Source: Sweltsa coloradensis (lineage: Eukaryota; Arthropoda; Insecta; Plecoptera; Chloroperlidae). From it: a stretch of DNA of 64,000 bases. A program made the translations under genes and the position numbers. The DNA is taken from assembly GCA_024449915.1 (NCBI GenBank), contig JAMZAV010000030.1, forward strand, positions 186,001 through 250,000, in the 5' to 3' direction. The notes below the pieces were generated by a model. It saw only the letters and a list, made by a program, of their open reading frames with translations, made no database searches and was not told the DNA's origin. The first letter of the stretch is position 1; every line of letters begins with the position of its first letter. This document shows positions 24,801 through 33,296 of the stretch, in pieces.

Positions 24801-27800
24801 TTCATTTTTGGTGCTTAGCTTGTCATTGGATGACGAAGGAACAATTTGTACGTCGGAACCAAAAGAGTCGATCAGTTCCTTGCACTGAGATTTGCCCGTC
24901 TCGTCCGAGGGAAGAGTTTCGTCAACGGCAGATTCTACTTTCTTCTTGTTTTGGAATTTTACGGATTGTGGCTCTAAATGTTCGCCCAGTTTAATTTCTT
25001 TCTCAAACTCTGCTGTGACATTTTGTCTTTCCCACACTTTCAGATCGTGTTTGGAGGGCTGAGCAGATGGCAATGGTTCAACTGGAAGTGCATCATTGCT
25101 TTTTCCACCTGGCAAACAATCAATATAGGAAGAAACTTCTGGCATTCCAATGATTTTAACTGGAAGAGAAAGTTCACTATCGTCCAACAAACTTGATGCG
25201 TCAATGAAATAGTTGTTGCCATTGGTAGATGATGTTCCACTATGCCAGTCGTTGTCGGTAGTTTCTTGAACAAGTGAACTGTAAAAGTTAGTATGCTCAC
25301 AAGATTGCTGTGAATTTACTGTGTGATCCCTTTTTGTATCTTCAACTTTACCCAAATTCTCAAATGCAATAGTTTTAGATTCGATTTCTAGTTGAGGAAC
25401 TATTTGTTCCAAACAGCTAGTCTCACAGTTATCGGCCAATAAGTCAATTCCCCTCTTATAAGGTAGGTTGGCCTGAGATATTAGTTGAGACCCTTTAGCA
25501 TCGGAAATACTCGGTGCAGATTCTTTTGGTTGAGAACTAACGGAAGTGACATACGGTTTTAGTTCAAATCCACCGTTATCTATCGAAGAACATAGTTTAG
25601 TTGTGACGGAATTGTCGGTAAGTACAGGTTTTTCATATCTTTGAGTGCAAAGGGCTATTTCAGGTCCTACATTGTTGTTAGAACCGTTGGTAACTCCAAG
25701 TGGTGTGCTAGTTGTCTGGTCCCAGGTGCCGACGTCCGAAGACAGGGAGGTAACGTCGTCGTGAGGCATCTCCTCGACGGCCGCGGCTTCCGTGACGTCC
25801 ACGCCAGACGCCTCGGAGCGGGTGCGGTCTCGAGGGCTGCTCGTGTCGATGCCAGAGTCAGGGCCACACGCACTGACGTCCATGTCGGGGCTGAGCGAAG
25901 ACGGGACAGAGTCGAGATCGCTCGTCAAACCTAACTTGTTCAAGTCTACATTGGTCGAGACGTGACGGTACTTTGAGACTAGTTCGTTGCGTTTACGTTC
26001 TATCTCTCTTCCATTGGGCACCTTCAACTTGCTTGTTCTCGCAGCAAAGCTTTTCTCCTTTTCACATGGAAGAAGATTATTCCAACCACACCCTTTTCTT
26101 TTGTTTCTTATGGAATGACTAGTATTTATATTCTGTATAGCTAAAGAAGTTGGTTTGGTTATCTTCTTATTTGTGGCTGACTTTTCTTTACACGAGATTG
26201 ATTGCAAAGATTCAAATAACTGATCTTGCTCTGCCAACTCTTGGTCCAAGACTGTGCTACAGTCAGAGTCCAAACTTGGGCCACTCTTAAAGTGATCTTC
26301 GACGGGGACAAGGGAATAGTAAAACTGGTTACTCTTACGCAGGCACGCTAGTGTATCTTCGGGTTCGTCGGCTTGTGTGGAAGTCGAACAATGATATACC
26401 TCCAAAGGTGAACTTTCTGCTGTTGCGTAAATGTCTAATTCTGAACTTGAAGCTAATTTTGAAGGACTAACTTCATACTTCGTAATTGGATCACTTGAAG
26501 AGTGCAATTGTTTAACCACATCTAATTCATTTTTTTCAATCTCAGACTTTGTGTAGATATTCCTGAAATAAATCACATATTATCTAATTAGGTTGAAAAC
26601 TATTAATGTTGTGTGATTATAGTTTTCACATTATGGTATCATATTCATACCATTAATGATGAGTGAAGTGAGACACTAGAGATTGATAAGTGATGGTAGA
26701 GGAAAATAACTAGAATTAAAATCCAATGTTAATTACAAGGACAAAAGGTAGAGGATAAACAAAGGTGTAAATATGAAGGACTAGTGTATTATTTATAAGT
26801 ACAATAATATGTTATTACATAAAGGTGGAGTAGACTCAAGATAAATTTAATCATGAATCATGATATTCCCTACATAATGGTTGAAAACCACTACTCAACC
26901 CGACATAGTTGGAACCGAGTTATGATGATGATTATTATTCGTAATGACTAGATAGAAAAACTCGCCTCGCTTGCTAATCACTTATGGAGTAGAACCATAG
27001 AGATGCTGCATTGCTTTTCTTAGGTTGTTAATGAACTTATTAGGCATTATCAATTCAATTAGGTAAGAAGTACCTGTATATTCATAAATAGGAGATGGGA
27101 GTATAAAATAATTAGTAAAAAAAATTCTCAATTTTATTTTGCAATGTAAAACATGTATTGCACAGGCTAGGGCAAGTAGACTTTAAACATTTTGCCCAAG
27201 TTAGATCACACAAGTTATCTTCTCTTCAACTAGGGCCATCCAACTAATGAGATCCAGCTAAACGATCATTGTACTAGAATTAGACTTGGATGTGTTACAT
27301 TGTATCTACTGGAAGCACCAGGTAGGAGGAGGTGTTGAATGTACAGGACAGGTTGATGAACAAGCATATAGTTCATTGCTCACAGGGCCTACACACTAAA
27401 TTGAGAGAATTGGAGACGTGAGCAAGAAGGGGCGTGCTCGGTAAGGGAACGACAGAGAATATATGGAAGAGTGGAAGATGAAGAAGGAACCTGCCACCGA
27501 CTAATAGTCAACAGCAGACGTGAAGATACAACAACAACTCATAATACAAAATTAAGTACCTAGTTTTGTTTTGTTTGTAAGGCAGGCTACTTATAAAGGT
27601 CCTCACAAAGTAGCAACGTCAAGCCAATGTAGGCTACAGATTTAATAATAACAAAAATATTCTCAGTCATACTCAAGTTAAATGTACCTATGATGTCTTT
27701 TAGTTTTAAGTATTCTCTACGCAATTCAATCCAGTAATCATTAACCCATATTCAACTTTGAGCCTACCTAACAAAGTTCTCTACAAGCTCAACAGGTGAA

Positions 27801-30800
27801 TCTCGGATGGAAACCGAGCGCAAGCCATGATTGTTGGTCGAGGGAAAACGGTCGAGAGCGGAAAAGAAGTTTCCTGTCCGAGCTTCCAAGATACTTGAAT
27901 GCGTTAAAATAGACTTGTTATCAAGTACAAGTTCCAAATTCCAGTAGAGAGAATGTTCATAAATCCTAGAAACAAAACAAAACAAAACCTCGATTATGGC
28001 CACAGAAAGAAAATCAAGCATAACTATCCTATAGATTATGGCCTCTTAGTGGAAAAAAATTGAAGTCGCTTCTTATGTGACATTACAGCAAAAATAACTT
28101 TTTTTATTGTTCAGGAAATACAATTTAAACTTCGTCTGTTCTGTAGTAGGCCTACTACCTACATTCAATTTATGAAATCAACTTCAAATTAACCTTCAAA
28201 TTATTTATAATAGCTAAATTATAATTTAAATATAACAAATATTAAATATTTAAAGTATAGTTCACTAATTTAATGCAGGCCTAGGCCTATAACAATTAAT
28301 TATAATTTTACACCCACTATATTGTACCGTAGCTTACATTTTTTTTTAGAAATACCTACTGCATATAACAGCAATATAATAATGCAACCTCTAGTCTAGT
28401 AGGTTGTCAAAGTAAAACCGTGTTACGGCGTTAGTTCTCCATCCTCACGTTAATGTATTGTATAGATATGATACACAGTATTTTCAGTGCCTTCTCCTAC
28501 CCAATCAAAGAGCGGTAGGCCCTACTGCTTTTGCGTATTCAAATTGACCAAAACGTAAATTTTCAACATTATAGTATAACTCGGTATGGTCACAATAGGC
28601 CTACACGGTGTTGTCAGTGCTCAAAATTACAAGAAAGGGAATGAAAATATTTATAAGCATCTGCATGTCTAGTACTAAATTACTGCTTACGTTTCCTCAA
28701 GACCATTTTTTTTTAATTGTGTGGCTATATAACAAGAAAGCATGCATACTAACTAAAACAAGTAGGCCTAATGTTGTTACAGATAGGCAAAGATAGGCCT
28801 ACCACTTTTGTGGAACGATATTCTATGTACAGGTAGGGTATTGGTAATTCTTCAATAATCAATATTCATTCTACAGGGTTTTTAAGCATAGCAAACCCAC
28901 TTTAAGGATATGGTAATTGATTAATTGCAACAGAGCAATTTAGTAAATGTTTGTCTTATGACGGCTCAAATTGTCAAGAGCATGGGTACGCAGAGCCGGA
29001 GATTCTGGGTTCGAGCCCCAGTTAGGGCAAACTTTTGCAACAATTGCTTTTTATCAATACCTAACATTAATTTTCTTTCTGAAGTTATTGACGGCGGTCT
29101 TTTAGATATTATCAAAATAATAATTTTATGTTGTTCGTTGGTCTTGTGGTAAGAGTCCCTGCTTCCAAAGCAGAAGATCTCGGGTATGAATCCCGCTTTC
29201 GGTAGAAGATTTTTAACTTCTGATAGGCCTATAGATTTCAATTCATCACTCCTTGGCTTAAACTGGGCCAAATGATCAACATTATAGCCCAACTCACATT
29301 GCCCTTGACTTTATTCAGGATATTCACAACACAACTTAAGAACGTTCACGAGACAGACATGTACACAGCACGCTCGTAAGCACTCAAATTCAGATGTACA
29401 AACGCTCTGGAGAAAAATTTAAACGTCATACGTGAATTCTAAAATGCACAAGACATAGATATTTTTATGCTGAACAACATGCAACAAATAGAATTGATGT
29501 GTGTAATAAACCCTACTACGTATGCCATTGTTACACATAAAGTCGACGCAACGGGAAAAAAGAGGTTGCTCCCGTCGTGTGAACTTTACGAACAATGGTG
29601 AATAGTAGGTTTATTACATAAAGCAATTCTGTTTGTTGTATGTTCTTCTGCTAAAAATATTTGTGTCATGCATTTTAGAATTCACGTATATCGTTTCAAT
29701 TTTTCTCCAGAGCGTTGTAGGTACATCTGAATTTGAGTGCTTACGGGCGTCAAGATCGGCTGTCAGGCTGTCAGCAACATGCATGATATCAAATGCATAC
29801 CAACTCACAGCAACATTGTTGGGAAACACAGTTACATAGCAATTTGAATTTAAACAGTACGAGGTCCCACACAATCATAACTCTAAACAGTGTGTTGTGG
29901 TTGGTTGTTGTAAGATACCAATAGGCCTATACAAAATAAAAATTTTACTTGGGAAACATAAAATGTGTGCAAGGCCTAAGTACATCTTTAAAAAGCATCT
30001 TACCATATTGACAAATAAAAACAGTAGGCCTACGATAATGGACAGGTGTGCAGCTTTGGTGTTAACATTGCATAATAAGCCTGAAAAAACAAACAAAGAT
30101 GGTGATAAAATAAGTCAAAAATATAAGTGATTAAGCTTATTCCTAGCTAAGACTAGGCTACAAGAAATATATCTAAAATACTAATGCACCTAACAATGTA
30201 AGCCTACAATGACAGTACTACATAAGGGTCATTCCATGTCAAATCAACCGACGAAAAAACTTCACTGACTCAGATTTTCATGATTTTTTTTTTTGGAGTA
30301 AATACCACCGAAAATACCATGAATCCAAAATTTTAGGTCTCTACCTTAAATACTTTTTTAGTTACAGCCGGTCAAATATTGCCCGTAAACTCAAATTTGG
30401 GTTCGCGCGCTGAAGCGATAAATGCAGAAGCTCTGAAACTATTTGTCCTAGAAAGCTCTTCCATATGTCATTTGAAAGCTGTTGCAAAAATCTATCCATT
30501 ATAACTACTTTAAACATTGTTTTGAGCAATTCATATGCTATTGTGCTACAGCGTATGTTTTGACCTTGAATATTTCCAAAAAGGTATCTTTAAAAAAATA
30601 AAAAATAAATTGGCTTGATATTTGATGTAAGTTCTATGTATGTGCCAAATTTCAAGATGGGGTGCAATGGGTTTAGATTCTGTAGCTAAATGAATACTGG
30701 AAAATGTTAAAAATGCATTTTTTTCCCCCAAACTTTAATTTTAACATTTGTTTTTACATCTTAGAATTCAAATACGAAATTGTGTTTCAATTTATTGCCA

Positions 30801-32976
30801 ATAGGTGGCAATAGTGTCATGTAAAATCAAGTGAGTCAGCCATATTGTCATAAAATCCTACCAAGACTGCTTAGCAACTATGATGATCTACATGTGCCTA
30901 AAAGTGTTATTTATCGGACTGTCCTCACTGCCCTGGTGCAACACCTTTGAAGAAGAATTTGCTAGATATCATGGACCGGGAAATGATTGAAAATATTACA
31001 TACAAACAGCGGGTGTCGGTAGATCGCTGCAATCTTAAAACATTAACAAAATCAGCCGATGAATTTGTTGATGTTTTTTGTGATTAGTTGATTAATTTGA
31101 ATCGACACTCTTTCATTGTAAGGCAGCAATCAGAATTTCAAACACACAAAAAAAGGCAGCTGGAAGATGGGGAATTTTTAGCGATTTGTGACTGCGGAAA
31201 ATTTCTCATTTGTTTTGCAAGATGCAGCCCAAGGATACCATTGAGACAATGCCCAAGCCACAATTAATCCTTTTGTGGCATACCTACTACAATGAGAATG
31301 GTGAGACAAAATTTGTAGGTCTAGGCCTAAGTTTTGTAATAATTTCAGAATGTCTTTGCCATGATACTGTGGCCATTGGCGTTCACCTTTTTCAAACTAA
31401 GTTAATTGAAGTTTAAGAAACAAGTTCCCTGGGGCAGTAAAGAAAATATTTTACTTTTCTGATGGCTCTGCAGCCCAATATAAAAACCGAAAGAACTTTG
31501 TATATCTTTGTCTACATAAAGAGGATTTTCATGGTATTGTTGCAGAGTGGCATTTTTCGGCCACTTCCCACGGGAAAGGTGCTTGTGATGATTTGAGCGC
31601 TGGCAGCACGGGCAAGTCTGCAGAGAGCATACCAAGACCAAATAATGACTCAAAGGCAGTTGTACGAATGGGCAATTCCAACCTTAACAAATGTGTCCTT
31701 ATTCTATTGTACCAATGAGAACCATGACACCCATGAACATCTCCTCAAAGAACGGTTTTCGGCCGGGCTGCTATAGCACGATCTCTGGCACTCAGAAATT
31801 ACATTGCTTGATACCAATTTCAAACACTACTGTAGCCACAAAAATATTTTCCTATTCAACGCACGTTAGAGAGAAGAGTCTGTGTCAATTTTGAAGTACT
31901 ACACGGTTTCGTGACGTCGTGTGTTATTTCAACTGACGACAATAAGAAATAGGTGACATTAAGCTTTCTTCATCCACATGGGCCTTCATCATTGTCCTCA
32001 TACCCGTAGATACAAGATATCCTAACAGGGGCCCTAGGTTACATACTAACAATAATTGACCCGACAACTATGACGGGACGAGTGTATTCACTGAGCAAGA
32101 GTGAAACATCTCAAGCAGACATTAAGCTCACAAGTTGGAAACTATAATTTATTGAAATGGGGTAGGCATAACCTTTATAAACATATCTATGCAACCTATG
32201 TTGGTACTTTAAATTTATGTCTACTGGGTTGATCAGTAGGCCCCTACTATTGAGCAAAGTTAAAAGAAAATTTAATGTTGGGATAAACTGAATTTTGAAC
32301 ATTTTCCAGTATTCATTTAGCTACTGATACTAAACCCATTGCACCCCCATCTTGAAATTTGGCACACACATAGAACTTACATCAAAGATCAAGCCAATTT
32401 TTTTTTCTTTTTTTTCAAAGATACCTTTTTGGAAATATTCAAGGTCAAAAAATACACTGTAGCACAATAGCATATGAATTGCCCAAAACAATGTTGAAAG
32501 TAGTTATTATGGATAGATTTTTGCAACAGCTTTCAAATGACATATGGAAGAGCTTTCTAGGACAAATAGTTTCAGAGCTACTGCATTTATCGCTAAAGCG
32601 CGCGAACCCAAATTTGAGTTTACGGGCAATATTTGACCGGCTGCAACTCAAAAAGTATTTAAGGTAGAGACCTAAAATTTTGGATTTATGGTATTTTTGG
32701 GGGTATTAACTAAAATAAAAAAAATCATGAAAATTGGTGTCGGTGAAGTTTTTTTTGGCCCTCGGTTTGGTTGATTTGACACGGAATGACCCATAATAAG
32801 ATACTCTATACCTATACCGGGTAGTGAAACAGACAATTTTGTTGGCCAATCTCTCACCTGCCAATGTCCCGCTGAAGTTGTGAGCTCAATTTTTCACGTA
32901 GTTGTCTGGCTTCAAGATCAAGCTTCTTAAGAAAAGCCAAGGAGGGAGACTTTCTAACAACGGTCTCTTGGGCCAT
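8856..32976 (-). CDS. BTBD8: BTBD8-like protein: two BTB domains separated by a giant low-complexity exon
   Basis: Coding exons in transcription order: 32976-32858, 27965-27768, 26562-21830, 21329-21083, 20331-19962, 19089-18926, 16620-16455, 16115-15864 (or its copy 12252-12001), 11445-11236, 10377-10206, 9898-8856. All phases fit and give 7674 nt (2557 aa). Residues about 30-115 match the first, degenerate BTB of human BTBD8. Residues about 1690-1890 match its second BTB and BACK-like region (LGEDLL, KAHKCILSSR, YFAA.LSG, LQG, MLGLEGLKEV, YC.FF.KP). Exons 6-8 match the helices that follow (LP.V.W, SQL, NF). The roughly 1580 residues between the BTBs are Ser/Thr/Asp-rich with short FF(V/M)xD motifs. 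The C-terminal exon is Ser/Lys/Pro-rich. Vertebrate BTBD8/KIAA1107 is linked to AP-2 and clathrin-mediated vesicle recycling. The start ATG at 32976 is the first in frame but has only a modest context, and an upstream non-coding exon is possible. Confidence 0.88.
10206..10377 (-). CDS. BTBD8: BTBD8-like exon 10
   Basis: Donor CACAG/GTATCG leaves one base that joins GT at 9898 to make Gly, which fixes the frame. The best acceptor in that frame is ACGGTTGCAG before 10377, giving GQGKTGKQRAG onward. A stronger-looking CCTCAG 32 bases upstream puts a stop in frame unless the internal donor CAAG/GTAAGA is used. The product is basic and Ser-rich (SSSDSSRTSS). The acceptor choice is the least certain splice in this gene. 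Confidence 0.75.
10905..11032 (+). repeat. Non-LTR retrotransposon 3' coding fragment
   Basis: Translating + strand gives DIDSLPNELSRIEKKAVLYW followed by an EEWLK motif. It closely matches the [26 protein letters not shown] end of the retrotransposon remnant at 55139-57240. Both are tails of the same LINE family, here a dead scrap in BTBD8 intron 9. Confidence 0.75.
11236..11445 (-). CDS. BTBD8: BTBD8-like exon 9 (intact copy)
   Basis: Seventy codons between TTTTACCAG before 11445 and donor CTGGAG/GTGAGG after 11236, phase 0 to 0. It encodes VKLAMTQQARRAASGGRVST onward, a basic then acidic segment. A partial second copy at 14049-14222 lacks the last 38 bases and the donor. Confidence 0.85.
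11617..11787. mobile_element. Short MITE with perfect 17-bp inverted ends
   Basis: TAGGTTTGTTCGTTCGC at 11617-11633 is exactly inverted at 11771-11787. TAA lies on both sides (11614-11616, 11788-11790), as in PIF/Harbinger-type 3-bp target duplications. The same MITE is in copy 2 of the duplication, interrupted there by the hAT element. Confidence 0.7.
12001..12252 (-). CDS. BTBD8: BTBD8-like exon 8, second copy
   Basis: Eighty-four codons with TTTCAG acceptor and CGGCAG/GTACAA donor, phase 0 to 0. The protein is identical to exon 8 at 15864-16115. The four base differences (for example CGA/CGG, TCA/TCG, GCA/GCC, CCT/CCC) are all silent. Either copy can splice in frame between exons 7 and 9. 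Which is used, or whether both are, cannot be told from sequence. Confidence 0.8.
12361..12417 (-). repeat. tRNA-like fragment (box B)
   Basis: On the - strand GGCGTGGTTCGAACCCCG has the T-arm and box B consensus of a tRNA, but no full cloverleaf could be drawn. It is probably a SINE or tRNA pseudogene scrap. Confidence 0.35.
12733..14048. mobile_element. Pogo/Tigger-like DNA element, left part (right end lost at duplication joint)
   Basis: After a TA at 12731-12732 the sequence begins CAGTAAAACCCCTATGTAT, a Tigger/pogo-type end. The matching inverted end CATAGGGTTTGACTG lies at 16307-16321 beyond duplication copy 2. Near 13991-14035 is AAAACGATCGAT..GAGGAACGATGGAT, repeated at 16195-16240. 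The element is therefore split by the duplicated exons. Also present: a CAGG tetranucleotide run (13685-13715) and GC-rich DNA. No transposase was recognised. Confidence 0.5.
13685..13745. repeat. (CAGG)n and purine-rich simple repeats
   Basis: Seven or more CAGG units, then CCGG units and GAGAGGAGAGGAGAGAAAGA. Simple-sequence DNA within intron 8. Confidence 0.85.
14049..14222 (-). pseudogene. BTBD8-like exon 9, truncated copy
   Basis: Acceptor and first 58 codons as in exon 9 (11236-11445), with a silent ACT/ACC change. After SDSA the reading enters pogo-like DNA, and the normal donor GAG/GTGAGG is missing. Splicing probably skips it. If retained, it would add unrelated residues and then a stop. 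Confidence 0.8.
14426..15511. mobile_element. Non-autonomous hAT element with exact 8-bp target duplication
   Basis: Ends TAGGGCTGTGCGAA (14426) and CGCACAGCCCTA (15500-15511) are inverted. GTTAACAC flanks both sides (14418-14425, 15512-15519). The empty site with a single GTTAACAC is present at 11643-11650 in the other duplication copy, which proves an insertion of 1086 bp. Subterminal zones are dense in GAGTTC/GAACTC and TCGAG repeats, as typical of hAT transposase binding regions. The middle is rich in AGGCCTA and has no transposase. Confidence 0.93.
15864..16115 (-). CDS. BTBD8: BTBD8-like exon 8, first copy
   Basis: First exon 8 met by the transcript. It encodes SFVELVSTLCESAEACLVRQ onward with WNLMDAGLRKHIQEVA, which aligns with human BTBD8 WKLMSTDDQQKIQAAA. 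The donor CGGCAG/GTACAA is the same as in the copy at 12001-12252. Confidence 0.85.
16180..16321. mobile_element. Pogo/Tigger-like right end
   Basis: AAAACGATCGAT, GAACGATGGAT and GGGAATTTTTAACATT repeat the block at 13985-14035. The terminal CATAGGGTTTGACTG is the inverted partner of CAGTAAAACCCCTATG at 12733. It lies immediately right of duplication copy 2. Confidence 0.5.
16455..16620 (-). CDS. BTBD8: BTBD8-like exon 7
   Basis: Acceptor CTTGTTACAG, donor AGTCCG/GTAAGC, phase 2 to 0. It reads GFVLLGKELSWNISRLEDSL onward, matching the human [20 protein letters not shown] helix region after the BACK-like domain. Confidence 0.88.
16656..18925. other. BTBD8-like intron 6
   Basis: AT-rich intron with a tRNA-like SINE remnant at 17310-17385 and a stretch of AGGCCTA motifs at 17860-18270. 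Nothing else can be supported. Confidence 0.55.
17310..17385 (-). repeat. tRNA-derived SINE head
   Basis: On the - strand AGAGTCCCTTCTTCCAA is followed by GCAGAAGGTC and the box B GGGTTTGAATCC. The same order, AGAGTCCCTGCTTCCAA and GCAGAAGATC with GGGTATGAATCC, occurs on the + strand at 29131-29205. Two copies with shared tRNA-like arms suggest a SINE family. The cloverleaf is imperfect. Confidence 0.55.
18926..19089 (-). CDS. BTBD8: BTBD8-like exon 6
   Basis: Acceptor CCTTCCAG, donor CCAGG/GTAATG, phase 0 to 2. The encoded DKLLATLPNVRWAE, TSQLLEASIKF and NFCSVLQS match human BTBD8 DRLIISLPRVKWTE, ASQLQEKCIAF and NFSKIIQS. Confidence 0.92.
19962..20331 (-). CDS. BTBD8: BTBD8-like exon 5 (BTB2 end and BACK-like region)
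   Basis: Acceptor TGTTTTAG, donor CATATG/GTAAGT. It encodes CHIYSGTNNIPDTISI, ADMLGLEGLKEV, KYCHFFHKPC and LECLPLAAAYGLDDI, co-linear with the second BTB and following helices of human BTBD8. Confidence 0.94.
21083..21329 (-). CDS. BTBD8: BTBD8-like exon 4 (second BTB domain core)
   Basis: Acceptor TTGTGTTACAG, donor CAAGG/GTGAGG, phase 1 to 2. It encodes RLGEDLLRMF, then the BTB signature DVTVDVGGRRIKAHKCILS and YFAAVLSGGW. The aspartate and the HKCIL segment typical of BTB dimer folds are present. Confidence 0.95.
21590..21745. repeat. Inverted-repeat fragment in intron 3
   Basis: ACTGAACTTTAACC (about 21633) is inverted as GGTTAAAGTTCAGT (21709-21722) around a GGAGACCGAGTCTCCGAAAT block. 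Blocks of this form occur near the ends of some retroelements. The family was not identified. Confidence 0.4.
21830..26562 (-). CDS. BTBD8: BTBD8-like giant exon 3 (linker between BTB domains)
   Basis: A single 4733-bp open exon, acceptor TATTTCAG and donor GGCTTAG/GTGAGT, phase 2 to 1. The start (RNIYTKSEIEKNEL) finishes the first BTB. The remainder is Ser/Thr/Asp/Glu-rich and lacks a globular fold I can recognise. Five short hydrophobic-acidic motifs recur: SWVVDMG (about 23860), GFFVNLRD (23705), GFFVDLSD (23475), FSMFIDIGD (23370) and GFFMFVDTD (23070). Several SSxDS and RSxS patches look like phosphorylation-rich tracts. The human protein has only a short linker here, with its long disordered part after the second BTB. 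Confidence 0.93.
26563..27767. other. BTBD8-like intron 2
   Basis: AT-rich intron; no exon, RNA gene or definable repeat seen. Confidence 0.55.
27768..27965 (-). CDS. BTBD8: BTBD8-like exon 2 (first BTB domain)
   Basis: Acceptor TTGTTTCTAG, donor GTTAG/GTAGGC. It encodes RIYEHSLYWNLELVLDNKSI, then HSSILEARTGNFF and SVSIRDSPVELVENFV. This aligns with the degenerate first BTB of human BTBD8 (LLRLLREEF, KAHKAVLLARVPDF, PIAVENVEALEF). The usual BTB His-Lys pair is absent (HSSIL). Confidence 0.85.
28953..29029 (+). pseudogene. tRNA-like sequence, Cys(GCA)-type anticodon, probably decayed
   Basis: Acceptor arm GTCTTAT/TTAGGGC pairs 6 of 7 with G-U pairs, the D stem GCTC/GAGC is perfect, and the T arm CTGGG-TTCGAGC-CCCAG is perfect. 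The anticodon arm is poor (4 of 5 with wobble, C instead of U33). Anticodon would be GCA. This is more likely a tRNA-derived relic than a working gene. Confidence 0.45.
29131..29205 (+). repeat. tRNA-derived SINE head, Trp(CCA)-like
   Basis: TGGTCTTGTGGTAAGAGTC resembles a D arm with box A, CTGC-TTCCAAA-GCAG an anticodon arm with CCA, and CGGG-TATGAAT-CCCG a T arm with one box B change. The acceptor stem does not pair. Same family as 17310-17385 on the - strand. Confidence 0.5.
29370..29750. mobile_element. Near-complete 380-bp palindrome (fold-back MITE)
   Basis: CGTAAGCACTCAAATTCAG (29375) is mirrored by CTGAATTTGAGTGCTTACG (29727-29745). The two arms stay complementary almost to the centre near 29560, where CGACGCAACGGG faces CCCGTCG. 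No coding capacity. It lies in BTBD8-like intron 1. Confidence 0.8.
30226..32792 (+). mobile_element. DNA transposon with about 490-bp inverted ends and a decayed transposase
   Basis: GGGTCATTCCATGTCAAATC at 30226 and its inverse ending GGAATGACCC at 32792 begin arms that match for about 490 bp (30226-30720 and 32295-32792). ATAA flanks both sides (30222-30225, 32793-32796), giving a 4-bp target duplication. Inside, broken + strand frames around 31430-31620 read DGSAAQYKNRKNFVYLCLHK, AEWHFSATSHGKGACDD and similar. The SDGxxxQYKN and AEWHFxATSHGKG motifs are common in DDE-type transposase-like proteins of invertebrates. Stops and shifts make it inactive. The superfamily was not settled. Confidence 0.85.
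32858..32976 (-). CDS. BTBD8: BTBD8-like exon 1 (start codon)
   Basis: ATG at 32976-32974 begins MAQETVVRKSPSLAFLKKLD. The exon ends with EKLSSQLQRDIG and donor GGCAG/GTGAGA, which joins GATTTATG of exon 2. The SQLQRDIGRI region matches human SEQLSQDLLRL at the start of the first BTB. No upstream ATG is in frame before a possible acceptor (CATTTTTAG near 33012), so the 5' UTR may be spliced. Confidence 0.8.
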
Positions 32977-33157
32977 GAGGCATGATTGATAGCGTAACCA
33001 TGCACACCCACCTAAAAATGAGCAATAATATTAGCCAAGAGTAACCAATATTTGCATGAGAAGCCATCATTTACAGAACCACTGTAGGCGTAGAGAAACC
33101 TTAAAAAATAAAAAGTAATATGCAGGACAACAGGATGTTTCATCTCGCGAGAAATGT

Positions 33158-33232
33158 GAAACTGGTTCTCTCCGAGCAGGAACCAGTTTCCTCCCAGCAC
33201 GAACCGGATCTCTCCAAGCAGGATCCGGTTTC
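33158..33232. repeat. Two adjacent hairpins with matching loops
   Basis: GAAACTGGTTC and GAACCAGTTTC (33158-33190) enclose TCTCCGAGCAG. AACCGGATC and GATCCGGTT (33202-33230) enclose TCTCCAAGCAG. The loops differ by one base while the stems differ in several paired positions. It lies about 200 bases before the BTBD8-like start codon. Confidence 0.8.
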
Positions 33233-33296
33233 TGAATATAATTTTATAATCCCAATCACTTTCAAGAATTGCATAGGCCTACAAAGTTTTGGAATT

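Noticed and set aside
28953..29205. Two working tRNA genes
   Set aside because: Anticodon arm or acceptor stem fails in each, U33 is lost in the first and box B is altered in the second. They are better explained as relics or SINE heads.
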